DNA of 64,000 nucleotides from positions 1 through 64,000 of the forward strand of contig NZ_AUJY01000002.1 of the NCBI RefSeq assembly GCF_000424465.1. Direction: 5' to 3'. Shown here in pieces: positions 44,149-52,740 of the stretch. The translations under genes were made by a program, and so were the position numbers. The DNA is from Butyrivibrio hungatei NK4A153 (GTDB taxonomy: Bacteria > Bacillota > Clostridia > Lachnospirales > Lachnospiraceae). The notes below the pieces were generated by a model. The model saw only the letters and a program-made list of their open reading frames with translations, did no database searches and was not told the DNA's origin. Positions within the stretch are counted from its first letter, which is position 1. Every line of letters begins with the position of its first letter.

Positions 44149-44778
44149 ATGGCAGGTTTTTTTGAAAAATTTAGTAAGAAGTTCAGTGAAGAGCCGAGCT
44201 TTGCTGAAGAATATAAGGAAGTTGAGATTCAGCCGAGTTTCTCGGAAGAGTATAATAAGGAACTTCAGAGTAAGCCTAGTTTTTCTGAAGAGAATGATGC
44301 GGAAGTTCGCGGCGAGACCGATTTTGAAAAGGAATATAAAAGAGAATTCCGTGAGGATAACGGCAAGGAAGATCTTCACATAGACAAGATGGATAAGACC
44401 AATAAGGGCCGTGTTTTTGAAGAAAATGCGGACGGAAGAGTGGTTCTTTGCGGTGCGAATGCATATGAGCTTAAATACTACTTCAATCCTCTTTTCAGAC
44501 AGATTCCTGAGAGTATAAAGAAAGAGCTCAATATTATCAGTGTTCTTTTTACCCAGGAAGCCGGAGGCATATTTACCATACTATTTGAGAAGGATGGAAC
44601 CATCAGCATAGAGACAAATGCAGATGAAGATGATATCACTTATGATGAGATCACAGCAGGGCTTCTTGTCGGTGAAGTGAGAAGAAAGAGACAGGATCTT
44701 TTCGAGGCGCTTGGACTTTATTACAGGATTTATGTGTTACACGAAGATCCGGCCGAACTTTTAGGGGAAGATGACTGA
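44149..44778 (+). CDS. DUF6145-type protein with N-terminal repeats
   Basis: This is a 209-residue soluble protein. The first 70 residues contain three or four copies of a decapeptide-like acidic repeat (PSFAEEYKE, PSFSEEYNKE, PSFSEENDAE). The rest matches a family I recall from Lachnospiraceae (DUF6145), with VVLCGANAYELKYYFNPLF, SVLFTQEAGGIFTI and ALGLYYRIYVL. Function is unknown. It lies between coaX and dusB, and its stop codon overlaps the dusB start (TGATG), so it is translated with dusB. Confidence 0.75.
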   Translation: MAGFFEKFSKKFSEEPSFAEEYKEVEIQPSFSEEYNKELQSKPSFSEENDAEVRGETDFEKEYKREFREDNGKEDLHIDKMDKTNKGRVFEENADGRVVLCGANAYELKYYFNPLFRQIPESIKKELNIISVLFTQEAGGIFTILFEKDGTISIETNADEDDITYDEITAGLLVGEVRRKRQDLFEALGLYYRIYVLHEDPAELLGEDD

Positions 44779-45755
44779 TGCCGGGATATGGTAAGTTGCA
44801 GATCGGCAACGTTACACTTGATAACAACATAATATTGGGGCCTATGGCGGGAGTATCGGACCTTCCGTTTAGAATCCTGTGCCATGAGATGGGCGCGGGA
44901 CTTGTATGTATGGAGATGGTGAGCGCCAAGGCTATAATTTACAAGAACAAGAACACGGACATGCTCATAGAGATACATAAAGATGAGCATCCCGTGTCTT
45001 TGCAGCTTTTTGGGTCAGAACCTGCCGTGATGCAGGAAGCGTACGGAATGATAAAGGACAGACCTTTCGATATCCTTGATATCAACATGGGATGTCCGGT
45101 TCCAAAGGTTGTAAGTAACGGAGAAGGATCGGCTCTTATGAAGAAGCCTGAGCTTATCGAAGAGATAGTTGCGGCGCTCGTGAAAGTTTCTGACAGGCCT
45201 GTTACTGTTAAGATAAGAAAGGGCTTTAACGACAAGAGCATAAATGCCGTTGAATGTGCACTTGCGGCGCAGGAAGGCGGAGCGGAGGCCATTGCCGTTC
45301 ACGGAAGGACCAGAGAGCAGTATTATACCGGAGATGCTGATTGGGATATTATCAGTAAAGTCAAGGAAGCGGTAAGGATACCTGTTGTCGGAAACGGAGA
45401 TGTTACGGATGGCGAGAGCGCAAAGAGAATGTTTGAAGAGACCGGATGCGACGGAGTTATGATAGCCAGAGCCGCTCAGGGCAATCCTTTTATCTTTAGG
45501 GAGATAAAAAGCTTTTTTGAAACGGGCAAAGCATGTGAGAGGCCAAGCACCGAAGAAATCTATAACACAGTCATAAGACATGCGGATCTTCAGCTTAAAT
45601 ACAAGGGTGAATATATCGGGATAAGAGAAATGAGAAAACATGTATCCTGGTATACTTTCGGAATGCCTGGAAGCGCCAGATTCAGAAATGAAATTAACCA
45701 AATGACGGACATGGATTCATTAAAAAAAGCATGCAAAGCGGTAATGCTTTCGTAG
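44778..45755 (+). CDS. dusB: tRNA-dihydrouridine synthase
   Basis: This 325-residue FMN enzyme reduces uridine to dihydrouridine in tRNA. GPMAGVSDLPFR binds flavin, the catalytic cysteine lies in INMGCPVPKVV, and HGRTREQYYTG and GNGDVTDGESA complete the barrel signature. It belongs to the DusB branch common in Firmicutes. The start overlaps the stop of the preceding gene by one base, showing translational coupling. It ends the cluster that began with argF; greA follows under its own promoter. Confidence 0.94.
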   Translation: MPGYGKLQIGNVTLDNNIILGPMAGVSDLPFRILCHEMGAGLVCMEMVSAKAIIYKNKNTDMLIEIHKDEHPVSLQLFGSEPAVMQEAYGMIKDRPFDILDINMGCPVPKVVSNGEGSALMKKPELIEEIVAALVKVSDRPVTVKIRKGFNDKSINAVECALAAQEGGAEAIAVHGRTREQYYTGDADWDIISKVKEAVRIPVVGNGDVTDGESAKRMFEETGCDGVMIARAAQGNPFIFREIKSFFETGKACERPSTEEIYNTVIRHADLQLKYKGEYIGIREMRKHVSWYTFGMPGSARFRNEINQMTDMDSLKKACKAVMLS

Positions 45756-45785
45756 ACATTACATTAACGGTAGATTTTTATATGA

Positions 45786-45814
45786 TTGACACAGAAAATA
45801 ATTGACTGTATAAT
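45786..45814 (+). promoter_or_regulatory. greA promoter
   Basis: TTGACA (45786-45791) and TATAAT (45809-45814) are both perfect and 17 bases apart, a consensus sigma-A promoter. It fits high expression of greA. Confidence 0.88.
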
Positions 45815-45911
45815 ATCCAAGTTAATATAGAATGCTGATTTGAAATTTTTTTTGATATAAATTTGCGCAACGCGCCAGACCTGAATATTTGAAGGGGTAG
45901 GAGACGTAACA

Positions 45912-46397
45912 ATGGAAGAGAAGAAGAATATTTTAACTTACGAAGGACTTAAAAAATACGAGGACGAGCTTCACGAGCTTAAAGTTGTAAAACGTAAAGA
46001 AGTTGCAGAGAAGATCAAAGAAGCAAGAGAGCAGGGCGACCTTTCAGAGAACGCTGAGTATGATGCAGCCAAAGATGAGCAGCGTGATATCGAAGCAAGA
46101 ATTGAGACGCTCGAGAAAATCTTGAAAAACGCAGAAGTAGTTGTAGAGGAAGATGTAGATCTCAACAAGATCAGCATCGGATGTAAAGTAAAGATTCGCG
46201 ACCTTGAGTTCAACGAGGATCTTGAGTACAAGATCGTAGGTTCATCAGAGGCAAACAGCCTTAAAGGTAAAATATCTAACGAGTCACCTGTTGGTAAAGC
46301 ACTCCTTGGAGCAAAAAAAGGACAGACTGTTTCGGTTGAGACACAGGCTGGCGTTATCAAGTATAAGGTACTTGGAATTGAGAGATTTGAAAACTGA
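45912..46397 (+). CDS. greA: Transcription elongation factor GreA
   Basis: This is a 161-residue protein. An N-terminal coiled coil carries the acidic tip ([12 protein letters not shown]) that enters the RNA polymerase channel and stimulates cleavage of backtracked RNA; a globular C-terminal domain follows ([18 protein letters not shown]). It has normal family length. A consensus promoter lies about 90 bases upstream, GGAG precedes the ATG and a terminator follows, although lysS may also receive read-through. greA-lysS adjacency is common in Firmicutes. Confidence 0.96.
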   Translation: MEEKKNILTYEGLKKYEDELHELKVVKRKEVAEKIKEAREQGDLSENAEYDAAKDEQRDIEARIETLEKILKNAEVVVEEDVDLNKISIGCKVKIRDLEFNEDLEYKIVGSSEANSLKGKISNESPVGKALLGAKKGQTVSVETQAGVIKYKVLGIERFEN

Positions 46398-46466
46398 GTA
46401 GCTGTACCTGTTTGAGTGTATGCGTGACTCTCAAAGAATTGGTGATTTAAAACAGTGAATTTTTTG

Positions 46467-46501
46467 GAGCCGGCGATTTTTACATTCGCTGGCTCTTTTT
46501 T
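46467..46501 (+). terminator. Terminator after greA
   Basis: GAGCCGGCGA (46467-46476) pairs with TCGCTGGCTC (46486-46495) with one G-T pair, followed by six Ts. It separates greA from lysS. Confidence 0.88.
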
Positions 46502-46536
46502 GAGATTATATTAGATTGATGCGGAGGAATCAAAAA

Positions 46537-48102
46537 TTGGAAGCCAATAATCAGCAGAATAACCAGAACACACAGGAAGACGTTGGACGTCTTCGTCAGG
46601 TCAGAAGAGATAAGCTTTCTGAGCTTCAGGCAGCAGGAAGAGATCCTTTTCAGATTGTGAAATATGACCAGACTCATCATACACAGGACATCAGGGATAA
46701 ATTCGATACCCTTGAGTTTGTAGCTCCTGTAGATGCAGATGGAAGACCTGTGGTAGTGCCTCTTTCGGATGTTCCGGCAGAGAAGATCGTATCACTTGCA
46801 GGTCGTATGATGAGTAAGCGTGTAATGGGGAAGGCTTCTTTTGCTAACCTTCAGGATAGAGACGGACGCATGCAGCTTTACATCTCAAGAAATGATATCG
46901 GAGATGAGGCTTATGCAGATTTCAAGAAGCTTGATATCGGAGATATCATCGGTGTTAAGGGTTTTGCTTTCAGAACAAGAACAGGAGAGCTTTCTGTTCA
47001 TGTTAAGGAGCTTGTTCTTTTGTCCAAGTCACTTATGCCTCTTCCTGAGAAGTTCCACGGACTTACAGATACAGAAATCCGTTACAGACAGAGATATGTC
47101 GACCTCATCATGAATGAGGAAGTGAAGGAGACATTTAAGAAGAGATCTGCGATCATTCGCGAGATCCGTAATTTCCTTGCGGGCAGAGATTTCATGGAAG
47201 TTGAGACACCTATGCTTGTAGAGAATGCAGGCGGTGCTGCAGCAAGACCTTTCTTCACTCACTACAATGCTCTTGATGAAGAGAGAAAGCTTCGTATCTC
47301 TCTTGAGCTTTACCTTAAGAGACTTATCGTAGGTGGCATGGAGAGAGTATTCGAGATTGGCCGTGTATTTAGAAATGAAGGTACAGATACAAGACATAAT
47401 CCTGAGTTTACACTTATGGAACTCTATCAGGCATATACTGATTATGAAGGAATGATGGAACTTACAGAGTCCATGTTCCGTTATCTTGCCGAGAAGGTAT
47501 GTGGAACAACACAGATTCCTTACGGCGATAATATCATCGACCTTGGCAAGCCTTTTGAGCGTCTTACAATGAACGATGCTATCAAGAAGTACGCAGGAGT
47601 TGATTTTGACGCTGTTGCAACAGATGAAGAAGCTAAGGCTATCGCAAAAGAGCGCGGTATCGAATTTGAAGACCGTCACAAGAAGGGCGATATTATCAAT
47701 CTATTCTTCGAGGAGTTCTGCGAGAAGAACCTGATTCAGCCTACATTTATCATGGATCATCCTCTTGCAATCTCGCCTCTTACCAAGAAGAAGCCCACAG
47801 ATCCCGAGAAGGTTGAGCGTTTCGAGCTCTTCATCAATACATGGGAGATGTGCAACGCATATTCAGAGCTTAACGATCCTATCGACCAGCGTGAGCGTTT
47901 CGCAGCTCAGGATGCCAATGCGGCAGCCGGTGACGAAGAAGCCGAGCACACAGACGAAGACTTCCTCAACGCCCTCGAGATCGGTATGCCACCCACAGGC
48001 GGTATCGGCTACGGTATAGATCGTCTCTGCATGCTGCTTACTAACAGTGCAGGCATAAGGGACGTGCTGCTCTTCCCGACCTTGAAATCGCTGAACAGCT
48101 GA
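46537..48102 (+). CDS. lysS: Lysyl-tRNA synthetase (class II)
   Basis: This 521-residue enzyme charges tRNA-Lys. An OB-fold anticodon-binding domain (about 70-175) precedes the class II core with motif 1 (RYRQRYVDLIMN), motif 2 (FRNEGTDTRHNPEFT) and motif 3 (GGIGYGIDRLCMLL). GGAGG at 46523-46527 lies nine bases before TTG 46537, and the in-frame ATG at 46519 has no such site, so a TTG start is preferred. The Gln/Asn-rich extension (NNQQNNQNTQ) and an Ala-rich insertion near residue 480 are unusual but harmless-looking. Confidence 0.95.
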   Translation: MEANNQQNNQNTQEDVGRLRQVRRDKLSELQAAGRDPFQIVKYDQTHHTQDIRDKFDTLEFVAPVDADGRPVVVPLSDVPAEKIVSLAGRMMSKRVMGKASFANLQDRDGRMQLYISRNDIGDEAYADFKKLDIGDIIGVKGFAFRTRTGELSVHVKELVLLSKSLMPLPEKFHGLTDTEIRYRQRYVDLIMNEEVKETFKKRSAIIREIRNFLAGRDFMEVETPMLVENAGGAAARPFFTHYNALDEERKLRISLELYLKRLIVGGMERVFEIGRVFRNEGTDTRHNPEFTLMELYQAYTDYEGMMELTESMFRYLAEKVCGTTQIPYGDNIIDLGKPFERLTMNDAIKKYAGVDFDAVATDEEAKAIAKERGIEFEDRHKKGDIINLFFEEFCEKNLIQPTFIMDHPLAISPLTKKKPTDPEKVERFELFINTWEMCNAYSELNDPIDQRERFAAQDANAAAGDEEAEHTDEDFLNALEIGMPPTGGIGYGIDRLCMLLTNSAGIRDVLLFPTLKSLNS

Positions 48103-48152
48103 TAAATACTGGGCTTGAAACGATTTTTGTTGTCAAAAATATAAGTACATTG

Positions 48153-48191
48153 ACTACGCCATTTGAAAAAACAAGTGGCGTAGTTTTTTTC
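48153..48191 (+). terminator. Terminator after lysS
   Basis: ACTACGCCATTTG (48153-48165) pairs with CAAGTGGCGTAGT (48172-48184) with one G-T pair, followed by a seven-T run. Confidence 0.92.
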
Positions 48192-48447
48192 AGTATCTTT
48201 TACTATTCAATTTCTACGGAGCTATTCGGACCGGTATGTAGTTTTCTCAATAAAATATCAGGACAAACATGGTGTGTCAGAGGAATGATCAGTTCATAAA
48301 AAAACATGATATAAAGACCACATTTTTCTAAAAAAGGAAGATCGAGCAGGTGAGGGCGCTTTCGGTGTTGTAAGGAGGGGTGTACATACAAGGCCAATTT
48401 GGGTGTTATGCAAATTGACCTTTCTGATAGGATTCTTGGATTTTTTT
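48192..48447. other. Gap without a recognisable gene
   Basis: This 256-base gap lies between the lysS terminator and the convergent nucleotidyltransferase gene. A minus-strand frame spans most of it but has no recognisable motif or ribosome binding site. I see no hairpin with a T-run on the minus strand for the nucleotidyltransferase gene. Confidence 0.4.
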
Positions 48448-49200
48448 TCAAATTTTAATATAGATTTCCCGCAACGCTTTTATTTCTGTATCCATATCGC
48501 TTTCGATATCAAGATTAGCAAATACTATGTTTTCATTTACGATTATTTCCAGAAATTTATCAACGGCATCGGAAACATCTCCGGTTACTTCAACAGTTTC
48601 TCCTTCCGGAATAATTTGTAACAATTGGAAAACATCGTTCTTATGCTTTTTTAAATCTCTTGCATTAACGTGTTTGCCTTCTTCTTTTTCACTCATAAGA
48701 TTGATCCAAGCCATCATCTTGAAAGGAATGATATAACTGGTCTTTAATACGCTTAGTCCATTAATCACAATTCGACCTTTGAGCATAAAATCATAAAAAT
48801 CATCATTGAGAAGAATGGCTGAAAGTGAAGAGACATCTTCATCAATATGGATAGGAACAATAGTGGTTGCAGCTTCCAAGTGGTAATTTGGTTTTCTTGA
48901 AAAAAGTTCTATCTGTTTGGGATATCCTTCTTTAGGATTGGTGAATCTGTAAAAGTGTGGTTCATCGTTGTTTTTCCATCCATATGTATAACCGCCTTCT
49001 TTAATGTAGTTCCAGAATAATTCGGCAAATTCTTTGAACTTATCTTCAAAAAGGATGATCATATCAATATCTTTTGTTGCTCTGAAATCTCTGGGTGTCT
49101 GAGACATCAATATCTCGCATGCAGCACCGCCTATGATAGTATAACAATCTTCATAACCGGCGAAATGCCTTGCAAATTCTTCTATACCAATTACTGCCAC
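48448..49200 (-). CDS. AbiEii-like nucleotidyltransferase
   Basis: This is a 250-residue protein of the DNA polymerase beta-like nucleotidyltransferase superfamily. GGAACEIL with glycines 24-25, followed by KDIDMII with D44 and D46, gives the GG...DxD active-site pattern of AbiEii/MNT-type enzymes. These often act as toxins that modify tRNA or proteins. The start is GTG at 49200 with GGAGG seven bases upstream, inside the end of the preceding gene (ten-base overlap). That gene encodes a winged-helix protein, the usual partner type. The pair probably forms a type IV toxin-antitoxin or phage-defence module. Confidence 0.72.
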   Translation of the reverse strand: MAVIGIEEFARHFAGYEDCYTIIGGAACEILMSQTPRDFRATKDIDMIILFEDKFKEFAELFWNYIKEGGYTYGWKNNDEPHFYRFTNPKEGYPKQIELFSRKPNYHLEAATTIVPIHIDEDVSSLSAILLNDDFYDFMLKGRIVINGLSVLKTSYIIPFKMMAWINLMSEKEEGKHVNARDLKKHKNDVFQLLQIIPEGETVEVTGDVSDAVDKFLEIIVNENIVFANLDIESDMDTEIKALREIYIKI

Positions 49201-50153
49201 TTAAAGTCCTCCAACATTTTTTCTAGTTCTCCCTCTACTCGGGGATCTTTTGTATCTTTTAATGAGCAATACAATGAAAGCTCATCAACCAAAGTATTTT
49301 TGCTTAGCTGACTTGGATTATATTTCCAAAGCTCAACTCTGCATATTTTATCAGAATCTTCCCACTCTGGTTCATCGACAATTTCAAAAAGCTCAACTTT
49401 TTTGTCCTTTTTATAGCAAGCATAGGATTCCACAGATGGTGGGTTCAACATACTGATTTCTGATAGTGCATAGTCAAATGATTTTGGAAGACATGAAACT
49501 AGATTTGTCTTTTTTACAAATATCACTTTGTCTATGGGATTAATGAGTGCCGTGCTACACATATCAAATAATTCTTTGGAATCATATTTTCGTTCAACCA
49601 CTATATTGCGTCCATTCTTTACTTCTGTAATCAGGGCTCTTGATAGAAGTTCTTTTGTACCTCTGGTAACATAGACCGGATCAATATCAAGAGTGGTTGC
49701 AAGATGCTGTTTCGAATACTGTTCTTTTTTATTGTATATAAGGTAAAAAAGAATTTTCTGTGCGTTGGCAGATAACGGGAGCGATTCTTTTCTTTCTGAT
49801 GCAGAAAACTTCTTGCTAAAAAGCATTCCTAAAAATGGAAGATAAATCTGTGTCGGTACCAATATAAAAGGAATATGGTGTTTTATATAAGCGTTTCTGT
49901 TATTCTTGGTAAGTTCGTTAAATAAAAAAGCGACAGGAGCGTGGAAATTTTCTTCGTAAAGTGCCATCTCCTTAGATAATACCCTGCTATCAACAGCTTT
50001 TGAAATTTTAATGATATAGAAAACAAAACCGTCTGATTCTGCCATGTAGATCTCTCTTCCTGATGCCATATATCTGGGAAGACCTGTTTTTTGTAATTTG
50101 TCTGAAACTTTAAAATCCAAGCCAAAAGCTTTTTCTAATTCTTTTTCAAACAT
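49191..50153 (-). CDS. Winged-helix protein paired with the nucleotidyltransferase
   Basis: This is a 320-residue soluble protein. The first 130 residues are a mixed domain with YIKHHIPFILVPTQIYLPFLG; a winged helix-turn-helix of MarR-like type follows (about 140-200; AQKILFYLIYNKKEQYSKQHLATTLDIDPVYVTRGTKEL-type pattern), then a C-terminal domain of 120 residues. By position it plays the AbiEi role, as antitoxin and repressor of the operon, although the domain order differs from classic AbiEi. AGGTG precedes ATG 50153; an earlier start at 50186 lacks a site. TTGTAAT repeats at 50188 and 50216 upstream could be its operator. Confidence 0.65.
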   Translation of the reverse strand: MFEKELEKAFGLDFKVSDKLQKTGLPRYMASGREIYMAESDGFVFYIIKISKAVDSRVLSKEMALYEENFHAPVAFLFNELTKNNRNAYIKHHIPFILVPTQIYLPFLGMLFSKKFSASERKESLPLSANAQKILFYLIYNKKEQYSKQHLATTLDIDPVYVTRGTKELLSRALITEVKNGRNIVVERKYDSKELFDMCSTALINPIDKVIFVKKTNLVSCLPKSFDYALSEISMLNPPSVESYACYKKDKKVELFEIVDEPEWEDSDKICRVELWKYNPSQLSKNTLVDELSLYCSLKDTKDPRVEGELEKMLEDFKWQ

Positions 50154-50361
50154 AATAATTACACCTATATAATCCTTTACATTCAAATTGTAATAGTTTA
50201 TTTATTTGTAATTATAATGCAATTATCTGGTATTGGCAACTTGAATCAAGCTGATTGTGAGTGAAAGTGGCATCATATAAGCGTAATAAGTATAATTAGA
50301 CTAAGGAAAAAATTTGAAAACTGAATAATTTAAAGAAACCTGGGATAAATCTGAACGACCA

Positions 50362-50544
50362 TTGATACATAGCCATAAACATGCACACACACATCTGATA
50401 ACGCATACACATGACGGCTCTACACATACACATGCTATCGAGCATTCCCATGATCACGCCCATGTGATTAATGAAGACAAACACGGACATACACACAGTG
50501 TAGAGGAGCTGGAAATTGCTCTGGGTCATAGGGGAGCATTGTAA
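50362..50544 (+). CDS. Histidine-rich short protein, possibly truncated
   Basis: This 60-codon frame has about 18 histidines, arranged as HSHKHAHTH, HTHDGSTHTHA and HSHDHAH, ending in VEELEIALGHRGAL. It could bind zinc, nickel or another metal. The start is doubtful: the only start codon is TTG at 50362 without a ribosome binding site, while an in-frame TTG at 50314 with AAGG upstream is cut off by TAA at 50326. The gene may therefore be a decayed or mis-started version of a longer one. It lies just upstream of the arsR metalloregulator operon. Confidence 0.45.
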   Translation: MIHSHKHAHTHLITHTHDGSTHTHAIEHSHDHAHVINEDKHGHTHSVEELEIALGHRGAL

Positions 50545-50571
50545 GATAAATTGGAAGATAAATTGCCCCGT

Positions 50572-50607
50572 AGGAGACAGAGTTTTAAAAGCTCTGTCTC
50601 CTTTTTG
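50572..50607 (+). terminator. Terminator after the His-rich frame
   Basis: AGGAGACAGAG (50572-50582) pairs perfectly with CTCTGTCTCCT (50592-50602), followed by TTTTTG. Confidence 0.9.
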
Positions 50608-50617
50608 AAATAATACA

Positions 50618-50670
50618 TTGACAAATATCTATGTATATGCTATTATCGACACATAGACAAACATCTATAT
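50618..50670 (+). promoter_or_regulatory. arsR promoter and operator
   Basis: TTGACA (50618-50623) and TATTAT (50641-50646) are 17 bases apart. ATCTATGT at 50628 and ACATAGAC at 50652 are inverted, and GACAAATATCTAT recurs as GACAAACATCTAT. Such repeats over the promoter fit ArsR-type self-repression. Confidence 0.7.
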
Positions 50671-50682
50671 AAGGAGGAGATT

Positions 50683-50985
50683 ATGGCCAAATTAGACGAA
50701 GTGCTGATATGTAAGGCTCTTGGAGATCCCAACAGAATGGAAATAGTTAAGATGCTTTCTGATCAGGAGAAGTGCGGATGCAAGCTTCTTGAAAAGTTCG
50801 ATATTACTCAGCCCACTCTTTCTCATCACATGAAGATACTGGTAGATTCGGGACTGGTTAACGACAGAAAAGAAGGCAAGTGGCACTACTATTCAATAAA
50901 CACGGACATCATGAAAGAATTCTGTGGATTTATTAAAACTCTCTGTAATGAAACCACCGGCAAATGCTGTAAGGGGAAAGCATGA
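50683..50985 (+). CDS. arsR: ArsR-family metalloregulator
   Basis: This is a 100-residue winged-helix repressor. C31 and C33 in EKCGCKLLE sit at the start of the DNA-recognition helix region, where arsenite-sensing ArsR proteins have their cysteine pair. Four further cysteines near the C-terminus (C81, C88, C95, C96) could extend the metal or arsenic site. TQPTLSHHMKIL is the recognition helix. AAGGAGG precedes the ATG. The stop overlaps the permease start (ATGATG), making one operon with the permease and thioredoxin-like genes. Confidence 0.9.
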   Translation: MAKLDEVLICKALGDPNRMEIVKMLSDQEKCGCKLLEKFDITQPTLSHHMKILVDSGLVNDRKEGKWHYYSINTDIMKEFCGFIKTLCNETTGKCCKGKA

Positions 50986-51983
50986 TGTGGGACTTTATTC
51001 AGACACAGATCATGGGAATGAAGTGGCTGAACATTTTGATCGGGGAACTCCTGTCTGCATTAGGATTGGATATAGATAGTGGGATCGGCTCCAGCATACA
51101 CTTTTTTATCTATGATGTTATAAAGATCATGATCCTTCTTTGTTTGCTGATCTTTGTGATCTCATATATCCAGAGTTTCTTTCCACCGGAGCGTAGCAGG
51201 AAGATAATGGGTAGATTTCACGGAATCGGAGCAAATATCGTAGGAGCCTTGCTTGGAACCGTGACACCATTCTGCTCGTGCTCATCCATCCCGATATTTA
51301 TGGGATTTACGAATGCCGGATTACCGCTTGGAGTAACATTCTCTTTTTTGATCTCATCACCGATGGTAGATCTGGGGAGCCTCGTACTGCTTATGAGCAT
51401 CTTTGGGGCAAGGATAGCTATCATTTATGTTTTGATGGGACTTATGATCGCTGTTGCAGGTGGTACATTGATCGAGAGACTTCATATGGAAGATCAGATC
51501 GCGGATTTTATCAGGAATGCGAACAGTAGTGTTGATATAGAAACTCCGAGCCTCACTGTTAAAGAACGATTGATCTATGCAAAGGACCAGGTAGTATCTA
51601 CAGTAAAAAAGGTGTTTCCATACATTCTGATAGGAGTCGGTATAGGCGCTGTGATACATAACTGGATTCCGGAAAGCTGGATCAGGGCAGTGCTTGGGGG
51701 AAGAAATCCCTTTGGAGTGATACTTGCAACAATCCTGGGTATTCCGATGTATGCTGATATCTTTGGTGTGATCCCTATAGCCGAGGCACTCTTGTACAAA
51801 GGAGCTTTGCTCGGTACGATCTTAAGCTTTATGATGGCAGTGACTACACTCAGTCTTCCGTCGCTCATTATGCTGAAGAAAGCTATCAAGCCAAAACTGT
51901 TAGGAACATTTATAGCCATATGTACAGTAGGTATCATCATTGTCGGGTATGGTTTCAACTTATTTCAATTTTTATTCATCTGA
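50982..51983 (+). CDS. ArsP/DUF318-type permease
   Basis: This is a 333-residue membrane protein with about eight helices in two halves, of the permease family PF03773. The signature TPFCSCSSIPIFMGF with two cysteines is typical; members include ArsP, which exports trivalent methylated or aromatic arsenicals. It overlaps arsR by four bases and precedes a thioredoxin-like gene, a common trio. Linkage to an ArsR with a CxC motif supports arsenic or another thiol-reactive metal as substrate. The exact substrate is inferred. Confidence 0.87.
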   Translation: MMWDFIQTQIMGMKWLNILIGELLSALGLDIDSGIGSSIHFFIYDVIKIMILLCLLIFVISYIQSFFPPERSRKIMGRFHGIGANIVGALLGTVTPFCSCSSIPIFMGFTNAGLPLGVTFSFLISSPMVDLGSLVLLMSIFGARIAIIYVLMGLMIAVAGGTLIERLHMEDQIADFIRNANSSVDIETPSLTVKERLIYAKDQVVSTVKKVFPYILIGVGIGAVIHNWIPESWIRAVLGGRNPFGVILATILGIPMYADIFGVIPIAEALLYKGALLGTILSFMMAVTTLSLPSLIMLKKAIKPKLLGTFIAICTVGIIIVGYGFNLFQFLFI

Positions 51984-51997
51984 AGGAGGATATGGTC

Positions 51998-52225
51998 ATG
52001 AATATCAAGGTATTAGGCGGAGGATGCAAAAGCTGTGAGGCTCTCCTTGCATCTGCAAAAGAAGCAGTAGTGAAAAAAGGGATCGATGCGGAGATAGAGT
52101 ATATCACGGATATGGAAAAGATCATGGGTTTCGGAGTGATGAGTATGCCGGCTCTTATTATCGACGGAAAAGTTGTTTCAGCCGGAAAGGTTCTTAAGAC
52201 TAAGGAAGTTGAAAAATTCTTATAG
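51998..52225 (+). CDS. Thioredoxin-like redox-active disulfide protein
   Basis: This is a 75-residue minimal thioredoxin-fold protein of the redox-active disulfide type, with active site GCKSCE (CxxC) and the cis-proline loop SMPALIIDGKVV. AAGGAGGA upstream suits ATG 51998; an ATG at 51992 would be too close. It is the third gene of the arsR-permease operon and may supply electrons or pass a thiol-bound metal to the permease. Confidence 0.88.
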   Translation: MNIKVLGGGCKSCEALLASAKEAVVKKGIDAEIEYITDMEKIMGFGVMSMPALIIDGKVVSAGKVLKTKEVEKFL

Positions 52226-52254
52226 GAGATGTCAGGGATATGGAGGAGAATATT

Positions 52255-52716
52255 ATGCTTTTTGAAACGAAAGAGTGTACTAGTCCTGATATTGTGAAAG
52301 AGCTTTTCGTTGAGTATTCGCATATCAAAGGGGCAGAAAGCTGTTTTGTTTCCTTTGATAAGGAATTGAATGATCTGCCTGGGTATTATTCAGGTGGAGC
52401 GATAATAGTAGGATATGAAGAAGATAAACCCATTGCCTGTGTTGCCATAAAGAAAATAAGCGACGAAACCTGTGAAGGAAAGCGTCTGTTTATAAGACCG
52501 GAATACAGAGGAAAAGGATATGCAAAGATAATGCTCAAAGCAATGACGGATAAGGCTTTTGAACTTGGGTTTAAGGAATTGATTTTCACAACGAAACCGG
52601 AAGTTATGAGAATTGGATATAGCCTATATAAACGTTTGGGATACGAAGAATTATCAGAGGAAAATGGTATTGTATCAATGAGGATAGATCTTAGCAAGGA
52701 ATATCCATATGGGTGA
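52255..52716 (+). CDS. GNAT-family N-acetyltransferase
   Basis: This is a 153-residue acetyltransferase with the acetyl-CoA loop RPEYRGKGYAKIML (R/Q-x-x-G-x-G/A pattern) and the C-terminal strand GYSLYKRLGYEEL. The earlier in-frame ATG at 52240 lacks a well-placed site, while GGAGG lies eight bases before ATG 52255. The acetyl acceptor is unknown. It follows the ars operon by about 30 bases and may be read from it. Confidence 0.85.
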   Translation: MLFETKECTSPDIVKELFVEYSHIKGAESCFVSFDKELNDLPGYYSGGAIIVGYEEDKPIACVAIKKISDETCEGKRLFIRPEYRGKGYAKIMLKAMTDKAFELGFKELIFTTKPEVMRIGYSLYKRLGYEELSEENGIVSMRIDLSKEYPYG

Positions 52717-52740
52717 TTACTAATTGTCTTTGGAGGTAAT

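Noticed and set aside
48203-48451. An 82-codon minus-strand frame after lysS
   Set aside because: No motif, no ribosome binding site and partial overlap with the nucleotidyltransferase gene; it looks like chance, though a decayed gene cannot be excluded.
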